From a virus, in the IMG/VR virus record IMGVR_UViG_3300042896_000657, positions 49,981 to 113,980 of that record: a DNA stretch of 64,000 nt. The stretch is one strand, 5' to 3'. The notes below the pieces were generated by a model. The model ran no database searches and was not told the DNA's origin. It saw nothing but the letters and a program-made list of their open reading frames with translations. Both the position numbers and the translations under genes were made by a program. Of this stretch, positions 23,059 through 30,895 are shown one piece after another (positions within the stretch are counted from its first letter, which is position 1; each line of letters begins with the position of its first letter).

Positions 23059-23955
23059 ATGAGCAAAATAAGTCCAGATAAATTAATGATTAGTAGCGAC
23101 TTCTACTCAGTACAGGGTGAAGGTCGATCAACAGGAGTACCATCATATTTCATTCGCTTAGGCCTATGTAATTTAACTTGTGGTTTTTCACGAACATTTG
23201 GAAATCAATTATTAAAAGATAAATCATTAGAGGATGGAGAAATCTTCAAAGGTGATTTAGAATTAGAAGGTAAAGCTAGCTGGACTTGTGATAGTACAAG
23301 TCAGTGGTTATGGAGAGGTGTTGATAAAGACTTTCAATACCTAATTGATCAATGGAAAGAACAAGGTATTTATCAAGATATTTTAGATGGAGTAATTCAT
23401 TTGATTTGGACAGGTGGAGAACCAACAATTAAAGGTCATCAAGTATCTATTGTTAATTTTCATAAATACTGGAGTGAATTAGAGAAAGATAATATACAGA
23501 CGAAAGTAGAATTATATGATGGTTTAACTGGTAAGATATGGACGTATTATAAACCAATAAATGTATTTAATGAAATTGAAACTAATGGTACTATATATAT
23601 TGAAGATGATTTATTTTATCAATTAGACCAAATCAATTGCTCCCCAAAATTAACAAATTCAGGTATGGCTGAAAAACAACGTATTGTCCCTGCAGCTATT
23701 AAACGTATAATGGAACATGGAAATTACCAATTTAAATTTGTTATATCAACCGAAGATGATGTTAAGGAATTATTCCGTGACTTTGTAGAACCATTTAATA
23801 TACCATTGAAAAACGTAATTTGTATGCCTGGATTAGATGATCAAGCAGATTTTCATGAGCGCACTCAATTCTGTTTAGAAATGGGAAAAAAATACAAATT
23901 TACAGCCTTAACACGCTTACATATCTCAGCATGGAATAAAACGCTTAATGTATAA
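23059..23955 (+). CDS. queE: 7-carboxy-7-deazaguanine synthase (radical SAM)
   Basis: QueE converts 6-carboxy-tetrahydropterin to 7-carboxy-7-deazaguanine, a step towards queuosine or 7-deazaguanine DNA modifications that protect phage DNA. The N-terminal YSVQGEGRSTGVPSYFIRLGLCNLTC gives the QGEG motif and the first two Cys (C37, C41). The third cluster Cys appears only at C77 (WTCDST) after an insertion of about 33 residues. TGGEPT follows, the SAM-binding glycine motif, and NEIETNGT. No other queuosine gene is in the window. Confidence 0.82.
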   Translation: MSKISPDKLMISSDFYSVQGEGRSTGVPSYFIRLGLCNLTCGFSRTFGNQLLKDKSLEDGEIFKGDLELEGKASWTCDSTSQWLWRGVDKDFQYLIDQWKEQGIYQDILDGVIHLIWTGGEPTIKGHQVSIVNFHKYWSELEKDNIQTKVELYDGLTGKIWTYYKPINVFNEIETNGTIYIEDDLFYQLDQINCSPKLTNSGMAEKQRIVPAAIKRIMEHGNYQFKFVISTEDDVKELFRDFVEPFNIPLKNVICMPGLDDQADFHERTQFCLEMGKKYKFTALTRLHISAWNKTLNV

Positions 23956-23957
23956 TT

Positions 23958-24113
23958 ATGGCTACAGAAAAAATTAATCATGAAATACTAAATACAATAC
24001 TTCAATTAATTGAAATATTACATGAAATTGAGGATGTTGATACTTTAGGAAATACTATTAGTATTAAAGCAAAAATAGTAAATAAAATTGATCACTTATT
24101 AGATGATTTATAA
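23958..24113 (+). CDS. hypothetical protein, 51 aa
   Basis: MATEKINHEILNTILQLIEI... is almost entirely helical with heptad-like Leu/Ile, suggesting a small coiled coil. It follows queE by 2 nt and its TAA overlaps the next ATG (TAATG), which supports translation. Confidence 0.6.
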   Translation: MATEKINHEILNTILQLIEILHEIEDVDTLGNTISIKAKIVNKIDHLLDDL

Positions 24114-24523
24114 TGAATAAAATTTATTTATCTTGGGATGATGTTAATCATTTAGTTGATAAATTAGCTATTGAAATTAATAGCTACCCAACACAACCAA
24201 CATATGTAACAGGATTAGCCAGAGGAGGATTAATTCCTGCAGTTATGTTATCTCATAAAACAAATTTAAAATATATATCTAGTGATAAATTAAATACAGT
24301 TCCATATATTGATGTATTAATTGTTGATGATATTGCTGATTCAGGAGAAACATTAAGCCAATATACATCTTGGAATACTGCTGTATTACATTATAAATTA
24401 CAATCAGAACATATTCCAACATATTATGCAGAAATAGTACCTGATAATATATGGATGAGTTACCCATGGGAAAAAGACGATGCTAGACCAATTCAGGATT
24501 ATTTAAAAAATGATAAAAAATGA
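24113..24523 (+). CDS. phosphoribosyltransferase-domain protein
   Basis: The PRPP loop is clear in IDVLIVDDIADSGETLSQY (about residues 66-84), with the preceding TGLARGGLIPAVMLSH as the first conserved loop of type I phosphoribosyltransferases. Such enzymes attach or remove bases from PRPP. Placed next to queE, it could take part in deazaguanine salvage or modified nucleotide handling, though that is inference. It overlaps the next gene by 14 nt. Confidence 0.8.
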   Translation: MNKIYLSWDDVNHLVDKLAIEINSYPTQPTYVTGLARGGLIPAVMLSHKTNLKYISSDKLNTVPYIDVLIVDDIADSGETLSQYTSWNTAVLHYKLQSEHIPTYYAEIVPDNIWMSYPWEKDDARPIQDYLKNDKK

Positions 24524-24764
24524 AGAATATACAGATGGATTTGAAAATTATGATCAGCGTATAGCTAATCTACTATTATTTATTAAACAACAAAATGCAC
24601 AAGCGCTTCGAGAAGAAGCATTTATAAATTGTCACAATAAAAATATTACATTTAAAACGAAAAAGAAACACAAATCAAAAGCTCAAGTAAGGAGAGAGCA
24701 ATTACAAAAATTACAAAAACAAGTGCCCAAAATGGGTAACGTTTCAAAATTTTTTAACTTTTAA
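24510..24764 (+). CDS. basic hypothetical protein, 84 aa
   Basis: The C-terminal half is strongly basic (KTKKKHKSKAQVRREQLQKL), suggesting nucleic-acid binding, while the N-terminal half is acidic. No family is recognised. Confidence 0.6.
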   Translation: MIKNEEYTDGFENYDQRIANLLLFIKQQNAQALREEAFINCHNKNITFKTKKKHKSKAQVRREQLQKLQKQVPKMGNVSKFFNF

Positions 24765-24777
24765 ACTTAAAACAGTT

Positions 24778-25326
24778 ATGATTTACAAGTACAGTAAAAA
24801 AGAATTATTATTTAAAAACGTATTTTTAAAATACGTGTCAACAACATTATTATCATTTTTATTATTAATTACAGTTACGGCATTATTATCATTTCATTAT
24901 GGGAAAGAAAAAGGTGTTAGTTCATTATCAAATGAAGAAAAAACAGTTATAATTGAAAAAATAGATCCATTTAAAGTAGTGGAATTAAAAGAATATTTAG
25001 TTGATCTAAATGTTAAATTTCCTGATGTTGTTTATGCTCAAGCAAGATTAGAAACTAATGGTTTTAAATCTAAAATATTTAAAGAAAATAACAATTTATT
25101 TGGGATGAAGACAGCAACTAAACGCTCTTCAACTAATAAAGGAGAACAACATGGTCATGCTTATTATGATAATTGGAGAGAATCAGTATTGGACTTTGCA
25201 TTATGGCAATGTAGATATTTGTCTACTATTAATACTAGAGAAGAATATTTAAGATATTTAAAAGCAAATTATGCTGAGGATCCTAATTATATAAATAAAC
25301 TAAATAAATTATTAAATGAAGAATGA
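24778..25326 (+). CDS. membrane-anchored glucosaminidase (GH73-like)
   Basis: One N-terminal membrane segment (about residues 21-42) anchors a periplasmic domain with VVYAQARLETNGFKSKIF (catalytic Glu in the ARLETNG helix), NNLFGMK and YDNWRESVLDFALWQ, and ending YAEDPNYINKLN. These are the landmarks of FlgJ/LytG-like N-acetylglucosaminidases. It may remodel peptidoglycan during infection, distinct from the endolysin. It overlaps the next start by 11 nt. Confidence 0.8.
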   Translation: MIYKYSKKELLFKNVFLKYVSTTLLSFLLLITVTALLSFHYGKEKGVSSLSNEEKTVIIEKIDPFKVVELKEYLVDLNVKFPDVVYAQARLETNGFKSKIFKENNNLFGMKTATKRSSTNKGEQHGHAYYDNWRESVLDFALWQCRYLSTINTREEYLRYLKANYAEDPNYINKLNKLLNEE

Positions 25327-25519
25327 TATTTCCCAAAGTATAGTCTCAGAATCTATGATTCAAGAATTAAGAATTGAATTATCTAATGATAAAAGATATA
25401 AATTAGCATTTCATGAATTAGAAAAGGAAATACAATCTTTACCATTCAGAACAACTGAAGATTTAATTAATATATCTAAATTAACATCTAAAATTAAAAA
25501 TGATTTTAATATTATTTAA
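25316..25519 (+). CDS. hypothetical protein, 67 aa
   Basis: Charged and helical (MIQELRIELSNDKRYKLAFHELEKEI). It overlaps the glucosaminidase end by 11 nt. Function is unknown. Confidence 0.6.
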   Translation: MKNDISQSIVSESMIQELRIELSNDKRYKLAFHELEKEIQSLPFRTTEDLINISKLTSKIKNDFNII

Positions 25520-25528
25520 TATTGGATT

Positions 25529-25556
25529 GTCATAGTTTGTTTCGTATCTTGATGGT
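25529..25556 (+). promoter_or_regulatory. weak copy of small-gene promoter motif
   Basis: GTCATAGTTTGTTTCGTATC followed by TTGATGGT matches the GTCANAAT...TCGTAT part only; it abuts the start at 25557. Confidence 0.3.
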
Positions 25557-25736
25557 ATGAAAAAAGCAATAAAAATACAAGCTGAACAAATTGGAGATAA
25601 ATGGTATGTAGTTGGAGATGGTTTAAAAATGCCTGTCCCTTCTCAAGAACATGCTATTGTTATATCTAATTATTTGATGACTGCTGAAGTGCCTGATCCT
25701 AATTTTAATCCTGGTAGAAGGAAAAAATCAGTGTAG
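25557..25736 (+). CDS. hypothetical protein, 59 aa
   Basis: MKKAIKIQAEQIGDKWYVVG... forms a beta-hairpin followed by a helix and a basic tail (PGRRKKSV). It ends just before a good copy of the promoter motif. No family is known to me. Confidence 0.55.
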   Translation: MKKAIKIQAEQIGDKWYVVGDGLKMPVPSQEHAIVISNYLMTAEVPDPNFNPGRRKKSV

Positions 25737-25737
25737 T

Positions 25738-25780
25738 GTCACAATCCACCTCGTATATTAACGTATTAGATAATTAAAAC
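25738..25780 (+). promoter_or_regulatory. small-gene promoter motif, strong copy
   Basis: GTCACAATCC, CTCGTATATTAACGTATTAG and ATAATTAAAAC in order, 18 nt before the DUF932-like gene. Confidence 0.55.
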
Positions 25781-25798
25781 AAATAAAACAAAAAGGTT

Positions 25799-26584
25799 AT
25801 GAAAAATCAAACATTAACATTAGATCAAGTTAAAGAAAAATGTCCAACTGCATTTACAATGCAAGCTTCACCTGCAACCACTACTGAACGTTACACTCAC
25901 ATTCCAACATCAGTAGTAATTGAGGATTTAATGAAATTAGGTTGGCAACCAACCGAGGCTAAACAAGTTAAGGCTCGTAAGAATATAGGTTATCAAAAAC
26001 ACTTAATCACATTTACTAATCCTAATATTATGATTAAAGGTGAAGGTGGTGATGATGTTCAACCAACAGTATTACTAACTAATTCACATGATGGAAAAAA
26101 TGCATTCCATTTTCAAGTTGGATTAATTAGATTCGTTTGTGAGAATGGATTAGTAATTAGTGATCAAGATTTCGCTAAAGTTTCAATTCGTCACACTGGT
26201 TATTCATTTGAGGAATTACAGGTAAAGATTGCTGGTGTAATTGAGAAATTACCAAATTTAGTAGAAAAAATTAATATATTTAAAACTACTGAATTAAGTG
26301 ATGAACAAGTAATTGAATTTGCAACTAAAGCATCACAACTTCGTTTCAATAACGATAAATCAGAAACTGTAGTTGATATTAATGGATTATTAGTAGTTGA
26401 ACGTGTTGAGGATGAAGGTAATGATTTATGGTCTGTTTTCAATCGTGTTCAGGAAAAATTGATTAATGGTAATTTTAGCTATGGAAGAAAAAACCGTAAA
26501 GCTAGGTCAATTAAAAATTTCACTCAAGATTTAAATATTAATAAAGATCTTTGGGAAGTTGCTAATGACTATGTATTAGTATAA
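25799..26584 (+). CDS. DUF932-like protein, 261 aa
   Basis: HIPTSVVIEDLMKLGWQPTEAKQ, then FHFQVGLIRFVCENGLVIS and FNRVQEKLINGNFSYGRKNR follow the DUF932 pattern found in phages and plasmids (phage/plasmid-like protein family). Function is unproven. It is transcribed alone between a promoter motif and a hairpin. Confidence 0.75.
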   Translation: MKNQTLTLDQVKEKCPTAFTMQASPATTTERYTHIPTSVVIEDLMKLGWQPTEAKQVKARKNIGYQKHLITFTNPNIMIKGEGGDDVQPTVLLTNSHDGKNAFHFQVGLIRFVCENGLVISDQDFAKVSIRHTGYSFEELQVKIAGVIEKLPNLVEKINIFKTTELSDEQVIEFATKASQLRFNNDKSETVVDINGLLVVERVEDEGNDLWSVFNRVQEKLINGNFSYGRKNRKARSIKNFTQDLNINKDLWEVANDYVLV

Positions 26585-26590
26585 CATCAT

Positions 26591-26612
26591 AGGAGGCTCG
26601 TCAGGGCCTCCT
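26591..26612 (+). terminator. terminator-like hairpin
   Basis: AGGAGGC/GCCTCCT with an 8-nt loop follows the DUF932-like stop by 6 nt; the T-run is weak. Confidence 0.5.
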
Positions 26613-26642
26613 CATTATATTAATGTATGAGATAAAAAAGAT

Positions 26643-26762
26643 ATGAAAAATAAAATTATGAATCAACAAGAGATTAAAGAATGGATTGATAGATGGTCAA
26701 AATTAAAACCATCCTCTAAAAGGGATATGGTTATTAAGATTTGGTCAAGATTATTAAAATAA
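26643..26762 (+). CDS. short protein, 39 aa
   Basis: MKNKIMNQQEIKEWIDRWSK... is a basic helical peptide. It starts behind AGATATG like the small-gene cassettes and ends 3 nt before a tRNA-like element. A second start lies at 26658. Confidence 0.45.
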   Translation: MKNKIMNQQEIKEWIDRWSKLKPSSKRDMVIKIWSRLLK

Positions 26763-26765
26763 TAT

Positions 26766-26872
26766 AGTCAGGTGGCGGAATGGTAGACGCTAGAAGTGAA
26801 TAGATAAGTAAGTGTATTGTCGCTTAAACAACTTTGCTACTTATCATACAGGTTCGAATCCTGTCCTGACCA
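26766..26872 (+). tRNA. tRNA-Leu-like element 4 (hypervariable interior)
   Basis: Shared ends, D arm TGGCGGAATGGTAGACGC. The interior is one arm closed by GATAAGTA/TACTTATC with TTGT/ACAA inside. The 3' strand ends CCTGACC, giving an A-C mismatch at the first pair. Confidence 0.6.
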
Positions 26873-26881
26873 CACAAAAAA

Positions 26882-26964
26882 TGTGTTGTTCCCTTGAGAA
26901 AGGAAATATAAAGATTAGTGACATTACTTGAATTATGGAAAACATAATCGTACACTACAACACA
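26882..26964 (+). other. self-closing structured spacer
   Basis: TGTGTTGT/ACAACACA outer stem encloses CCTT-GAGA-AAGG and ATTATG/CATAAT hairpins. A separate 5-bp/7-nt hairpin GAGGA-CTTCTCA-TCCTC (26965-26981), shaped like an anticodon arm, follows. Confidence 0.45.
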
Positions 26965-26986
26965 GAGGACTTCTCATCCTCAACAT

Positions 26987-27109
26987 AGTCAGGTGGCGGA
27001 ATGGTAGACGCTAATGAATTGTCCTGAGATGAGACGATGCCTAACACCAGCAGAGACTTAATGGTGTCCGAGAAGATTAGGTGTACAGGTTCGAATCCTG
27101 TCCTGACTA
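26987..27109 (+). tRNA. tRNA-Leu-like element 5 (hypervariable interior)
   Basis: Identical D arm to element 4. The interior folds as CCTAA/TTAGG around ACACCA/TGGTGT. Total 123 nt. Confidence 0.6.
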
Positions 27110-27122
27110 CAAAAAATAAATT

Positions 27123-27236
27123 ATGAAAATTAGATTACGGACACAAAAAGAAAAGTTTTTTATAGGAAGTGTTATCATATTAGTAATTGCTGGTTTGAGT
27201 GTAGTAGTAACAATATTCTATTCTATATTAAAATAA
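27123..27236 (+). CDS. single-pass membrane peptide, 37 aa
   Basis: A basic N-terminus (MKIRLRTQKEK) precedes one hydrophobic segment (about residues 13-34). It fills the gap between two tRNA-like elements. Size and topology are those of small phage membrane peptides, but no function is known. Confidence 0.5.
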   Translation: MKIRLRTQKEKFFIGSVIILVIAGLSVVVTIFYSILK

Positions 27237-27242
27237 AAAAAT

Positions 27243-27400
27243 AGTCAGGTGGCGAAATTGGTAGACGCCTAATAAACTAACAAGTGAGGTAATTAGCACT
27301 TGGTTACGATGGGGAAAAATTCAAAGTAATGTTTTTTAGAAAAGTGAAAAGTAAGAAGTACAATGAAAATCATTTACAGGTTCGAATCCTGTTCTGACTA
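27243..27400 (+). tRNA. tRNA-Leu-like element 6 (hypervariable interior)
   Basis: Longest copy, 158 nt. Ends match the family with one change (TCTGACT). The interior has AAGTG/CACTT and a long A-rich unpaired tract. Confidence 0.55.
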
Positions 27401-27418
27401 CAATTTAAGGTTGGTTAA

Positions 27419-27455
27419 TCACAATCCTTTTCATATATTAATATATAAGATAAAA
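27419..27455 (+). promoter_or_regulatory. small-gene promoter motif
   Basis: TCACAATCC with CATATATTAATATATAAGAT, ending at GGTTATG of the SWIM gene. Confidence 0.5.
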
Positions 27456-27460
27456 AGGTT

Positions 27461-27739
27461 ATGAAATATACAGTCACATCAATTATTCCCCCACGTTTAT
27501 ATTCAGGATTGGATAATAAAACGTATGTTGTTCCTCAATGGATTGAGGTACCATCAAATACTAAACTTGAAGATATTAATTGGATTAAATTTATACCTAA
27601 ACCAAAACCAGTTATTATTGATAATGGTTATAACACTCGTTATGATGCTGTATCTAAAAAATATATATGTGGATGTCAAGGATATTGGAGAGCGAAAGGA
27701 TTATGTAAGCATGTTAAAGAATTAATGTCAAAACGATGA
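27461..27739 (+). CDS. SWIM zinc-finger protein, 92 aa
   Basis: The C-terminal third carries CGCQGYWRAKGLCKH (C-x-C-xn-C-x-H), the SWIM zinc-binding motif, which binds DNA or proteins. The N-terminal part is a proline-rich extension (IKFIPKPKPVII). The stop overlaps the next start by 4 nt. Confidence 0.75.
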   Translation: MKYTVTSIIPPRLYSGLDNKTYVVPQWIEVPSNTKLEDINWIKFIPKPKPVIIDNGYNTRYDAVSKKYICGCQGYWRAKGLCKHVKELMSKR

Positions 27740-28008
27740 AAGAAACACTTAATCTTCAACCTATATCAATAGGTAAACAGCATCTTAATACAATATACCA
27801 ATCCGTTGAGACATCGTTGAATATAACGTTATCTAGCGCAGGTAAGCGTACAATACGTCGTGATATTGATAGATATCTTTTACTTTATGATAATAAAATA
27901 GATAGAGTATTAGAATACTTTTCTAATTATAGAGATAATATTAAAAAACTATATTTGGGATATAATGAAGAGGCTTTAAATGGTATTATTAAATATTTAG
28001 CAAAATGA
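27736..28008 (+). CDS. hypothetical protein, 90 aa
   Basis: Helical and basic in the centre (AGKRTIRRDIDRYLLLYDNK). It is coupled to the SWIM gene. No family assigned. Confidence 0.6.
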   Translation: MKETLNLQPISIGKQHLNTIYQSVETSLNITLSSAGKRTIRRDIDRYLLLYDNKIDRVLEYFSNYRDNIKKLYLGYNEEALNGIIKYLAK

Positions 28009-28016
28009 TTATAATA

Positions 28017-28175
28017 ATGCAAAATACATTAGAGTATATGATACAATTATCAAAGACTCCAAACAATGATCCAGCAAATATTAGTAATAACATTGCTGAA
28101 TTATGGCATTATATTAAACCAGATAATGTAAGAGAAACAGCAGATGGAATTAGATACGTAAAATTAGAATTATAA
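28017..28175 (+). CDS. hypothetical protein, 52 aa
   Basis: MQNTLEYMIQLSKTPNNDPA... ends in a TAATG overlap with the next gene, which supports translation. No homology is apparent. Confidence 0.55.
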   Translation: MQNTLEYMIQLSKTPNNDPANISNNIAELWHYIKPDNVRETADGIRYVKLEL

Positions 28176-28414
28176 TGGAAACACCAAAACCAACATTAGA
28201 AAGAGCTACATTTGAATTTAGTCAAGATGCTAATTGTCTTTCAGATCAAGATGATTTTGAAACTCTAATTATTGAAGCTCAAAGTTCATTAGGTATTGAT
28301 AGAGATGAGGATTGTTTCTTCATTTTAAAAACTGAAAAATGGTCCATTGATAGTGTTGAGGACTTGAAATTATTATTTGATAGAATTGAAAAAGTAATTA
28401 TAAATAAAAAATGA
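28175..28414 (+). CDS. acidic hypothetical protein, 79 aa
   Basis: Net acidic (QDANCLSDQDDFETLIIEA), with two Cys. It overlaps both neighbours by 1-4 nt in a run of coupled small genes. Confidence 0.6.
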   Translation: METPKPTLERATFEFSQDANCLSDQDDFETLIIEAQSSLGIDRDEDCFFILKTEKWSIDSVEDLKLLFDRIEKVIINKK

Positions 28415-28650
28415 TAACGCTAACACCAAAAGAAAAAGCAAAGGAATTAGTAAATACATTTTTAAGAACTTATAAGGTTAGTCTTTATCCTCCATTTACT
28501 AAAGCATCTGATGAAGCTAAAGAATGTGCATTAATAGCAGTTGATGAGATAATAAAAGAATTTGAAAATATTTTTTCAATATTTACCGATAAAAATTCTC
28601 CAAGATTAATTTATTGGCAACAAGTTAAACAAGAAATAGAAAAGTTATGA
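28411..28650 (+). CDS. conserved phage protein, 79 aa
   Basis: TPKEKAKELVNTF...KECALIAVDEIIKEF...YWQQVKQEIEKL is a pattern seen repeatedly in Bacteroidetes phages, an all-helical small protein. Its role is unknown. Confidence 0.7.
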   Translation: MITLTPKEKAKELVNTFLRTYKVSLYPPFTKASDEAKECALIAVDEIIKEFENIFSIFTDKNSPRLIYWQQVKQEIEKL

Positions 28651-28943
28651 AAAACATTTTAGGAAAAACAGAGAATTTAACATTATTTGACAAGGATGGT
28701 AGATTATTGTATAATTTTTACAAAGGTTCAGATGGATATAGTTATGAAAGAACCTACGATTCAAATGGTAATGTGTTGACATTCAAAGATTCAACTGGAT
28801 ATAGTTCTGAGTACACTTATGATTCAGATGGTAAAGAATTAACATATAAAAATTCAACTGGATTTACACGAGGTTTTGACATTCCCGAATACACAATGGA
28901 GGAACTTGTAGAGAGATTAGGCAACTTTAAAATTAAGAAATAG
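28647..28943 (+). CDS. YD-repeat-like protein, 98 aa
   Basis: Three short repeats in the RHS/YD style (YERTYDSNGNVLTFKDSTGY, YTYDSDGKELTYKNSTG) make most of the sequence, followed by a helix. These repeats normally form beta-shells in toxins and adhesins; here only a minimal set is present, as found in several Bacteroidetes phages. Function is unknown. Confidence 0.65.
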   Translation: MKNILGKTENLTLFDKDGRLLYNFYKGSDGYSYERTYDSNGNVLTFKDSTGYSSEYTYDSDGKELTYKNSTGFTRGFDIPEYTMEELVERLGNFKIKK

Positions 28944-28950
28944 AAAAGTT

Positions 28951-29292
28951 ATGAGTAAATTAATACTAGGAATATTATTAGGATCATTAGCTCAAATAAT
29001 AACGTTCTTTCAATTTCAGGGACAATTCAAGATAGAATGGATGAAGAATAATCCATTCATTGTATCATTTTTAGGAATACCAATCGCTTATATATTCTTA
29101 CTATCAGTAAAACATATGGTATCATATTACGATGGACAATTATGGCCCAGTAGATTAATTGGATTTGGCATTGGAATGGTAATATTCATTGTAATGTCTA
29201 AATTATGGTTTAATGAAGATCTATCAGCTAAAACATTAGTATGTTTAGCATTATCTGTAGTAATTATATTAATTCAAATATTTTGGAAATAA
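28951..29292 (+). CDS. membrane protein, 113 aa
   Basis: Four hydrophobic segments can be placed (about residues 2-22, 32-52, 68-85, 93-112) with short charged loops. It has no recognised family and resembles small inner-membrane proteins of phages. Confidence 0.65.
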   Translation: MSKLILGILLGSLAQIITFFQFQGQFKIEWMKNNPFIVSFLGIPIAYIFLLSVKHMVSYYDGQLWPSRLIGFGIGMVIFIVMSKLWFNEDLSAKTLVCLALSVVIILIQIFWK

Positions 29293-29405
29293 TAAGTTGT
29301 AAGTATTACATTAATATGATATTTTACTTAATATTTTTAATATGTATCTGTATCACCAATAAAATCCTATTTGCTATTTAATATTAAATTTAGCGTTAGG
29401 TGTAT

Positions 29406-29921
29406 ATGATGATTAATAAATGTATAATAATCTTATTTATTCTGCTTCCTAGTCTAGGACTAGCACAGAACTCAACCCAGACTAATCAGTCAAAAGAACA
29501 ACAAACCAAAATTGAATATTTTAATCAAATAGTAGGAGTAGCATTAGATTATACTCCATCATCATTAAGACTACATGATTTTATATTTGACTGGATCGGT
29601 AAACCTTATCGATTTGGAGGAGAATCAAAAAAAGGTATTGATTGTTCAGCCTTAGTTAGAGAACTATATAGTAAAGTATTTGAAATATCTTTACCTAGAA
29701 GTTCAAAACAACAATTTAAATATACTGAATTAATTAATAAAAATGAATTACAAATAGGAGACTTAGTATTCTTTAAAATTAAAACCAAACAAATCAGTCA
29801 TGTGGGGGTGTATTTGGGAGAAGATAAATTCTTTCAAGCAAGTAATAGTGGAGTAACTATTTCATCACTACAACACCCGTATTGGAAAAAATACTACTAT
29901 AAAGGTGGTAGAGTAAATTAA
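29406..29921 (+). CDS. secreted NlpC/P60 peptidase
   Basis: A signal peptide (cut near LAQ) precedes the papain-like NlpC/P60 domain. GIDCSALVRELY holds the catalytic Cys, ISHVGVYLG the His, and the LPRSSKQQF and NELQIGDLVFF segments are family landmarks. It should cut peptidoglycan stem peptides in the periplasm. The ATG at 29406 is preferred over an upstream GTG at 29400. Confidence 0.85.
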   Translation: MMINKCIIILFILLPSLGLAQNSTQTNQSKEQQTKIEYFNQIVGVALDYTPSSLRLHDFIFDWIGKPYRFGGESKKGIDCSALVRELYSKVFEISLPRSSKQQFKYTELINKNELQIGDLVFFKIKTKQISHVGVYLGEDKFFQASNSGVTISSLQHPYWKKYYYKGGRVN

Positions 29922-29927
29922 AATAAT

Positions 29928-30071
29928 ATGGAAGATTTAAAAAATAAAAACGATAAATTAGTTGACGAAGTACTTCACTTAGTAGATATAATTGAAGAAA
30001 GAGATAAAAAAATAGAAGAACTTGAGAATGAATTAAATAAAATAATTATCCCTAGTGGATCATCAGGATAA
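29928..30071 (+). CDS. small coiled-coil protein, 47 aa
   Basis: Almost entirely charged heptads (LVDEVLHLVDIIEERDKKIE), a short coiled coil with a Ser/Gly tail. It follows the peptidase by 6 nt. Confidence 0.55.
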   Translation: MEDLKNKNDKLVDEVLHLVDIIEERDKKIEELENELNKIIIPSGSSG

Positions 30072-30089
30072 AATTAATATATTAATATT

Positions 30090-30722
30090 ATGAAATTAAA
30101 ATACGAAGATTCAGTACTTGAAAAGATTGTGGATTTTTTCTGGTACGATTGTAAACTATGGAAAATTAAAGATGTCTTAACTATAGGCATACCTAACTTC
30201 TTTAAAAACATTTGGCGTTTTCGTAAAGAACTATATCAACACCAATGGTGGGATTATCATTTCACATTACAAATGATGTATCGTTCCTTAAGTATTATGG
30301 TTGTTAAATTAGAGAAGGATGGCATTGAAATAGATTCACATCGCTTAAAAAAAGTTAATGCAATTAAAAGAGCATTAACAATACTTAAATCTAAAATTGA
30401 TGGAGATTATATTGAACGTGCTGAATTAAAATATGGAGAAATACATTTAAGACCATTTCAATTTGAACCTATAGAAAATAGTAATTTATATAGAATGGTT
30501 GATGATGATACTCCAGCAGAAAAGAAACATAATTCAAAGGTATATTCATATGCTAATAAATTAGAAGAAGATGAATGGAAAGAACTTTGGAAAATCTTTG
30601 AAGGTCAAGATATTAAACAATATTCTAAATTATTAAAATCAAAAACAAAAGAAGAACAACGAAATAATGATGTTTGGGGAGAATGGTTTGACGGATCAGG
30701 TATGAGAAGCTGGTGGGATTAA
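30090..30722 (+). CDS. conserved phage protein, 210 aa
   Basis: A Trp-rich N-terminus (FFWYDCKLWKIKDV, HQWWDYHFTLQMM) leads to charged helices and ends with GEWFDGSGMRSWWD. This arrangement is familiar from phages of Bacteroidetes and other hosts but has no assigned function. Confidence 0.7.
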   Translation: MKLKYEDSVLEKIVDFFWYDCKLWKIKDVLTIGIPNFFKNIWRFRKELYQHQWWDYHFTLQMMYRSLSIMVVKLEKDGIEIDSHRLKKVNAIKRALTILKSKIDGDYIERAELKYGEIHLRPFQFEPIENSNLYRMVDDDTPAEKKHNSKVYSYANKLEEDEWKELWKIFEGQDIKQYSKLLKSKTKEEQRNNDVWGEWFDGSGMRSWWD

Positions 30723-30760
30723 TCAGAATCCAAATCGTATATTAATGTATTAAATAAGAA
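30723..30760 (+). promoter_or_regulatory. small-gene promoter motif
   Basis: TCAGAATCC then AATCGTATATTAATGTATTA, 4 nt before a 25-aa membrane peptide gene. Confidence 0.5.
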
Positions 30761-30764
30761 TAAT

Positions 30765-30842
30765 ATGAAAGATAAAAAAGATGAACTAATTGCATTAGTA
30801 TTATTTATTATTACTATGTTAATAGTAATTTGGATATTATAA
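30765..30842 (+). CDS. single-pass membrane peptide, 25 aa
   Basis: MKDKKDELIALVLFIITM... has a charged N-terminus and one membrane segment to the end. Small but cleanly placed behind the promoter motif. Confidence 0.45.
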   Translation: MKDKKDELIALVLFIITMLIVIWIL

Positions 30843-30856
30843 GTAAAATAAAGGTT

Positions 30857-30895
30857 ATGAAAATTACATTAAATAGAGGTCAGAAATTATGGTAG
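30857..30895 (+). pseudogene. duplicated 5' end of metallophosphoesterase gene
   Basis: The leader and first 12 codons (MKITLNRGQKLW, then TAG) are almost identical to those of the metallophosphoesterase at 31282. The stop overlaps the ATG of the next gene (30889). Either a partial duplication or a short leader peptide coupling translation. Confidence 0.65.
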
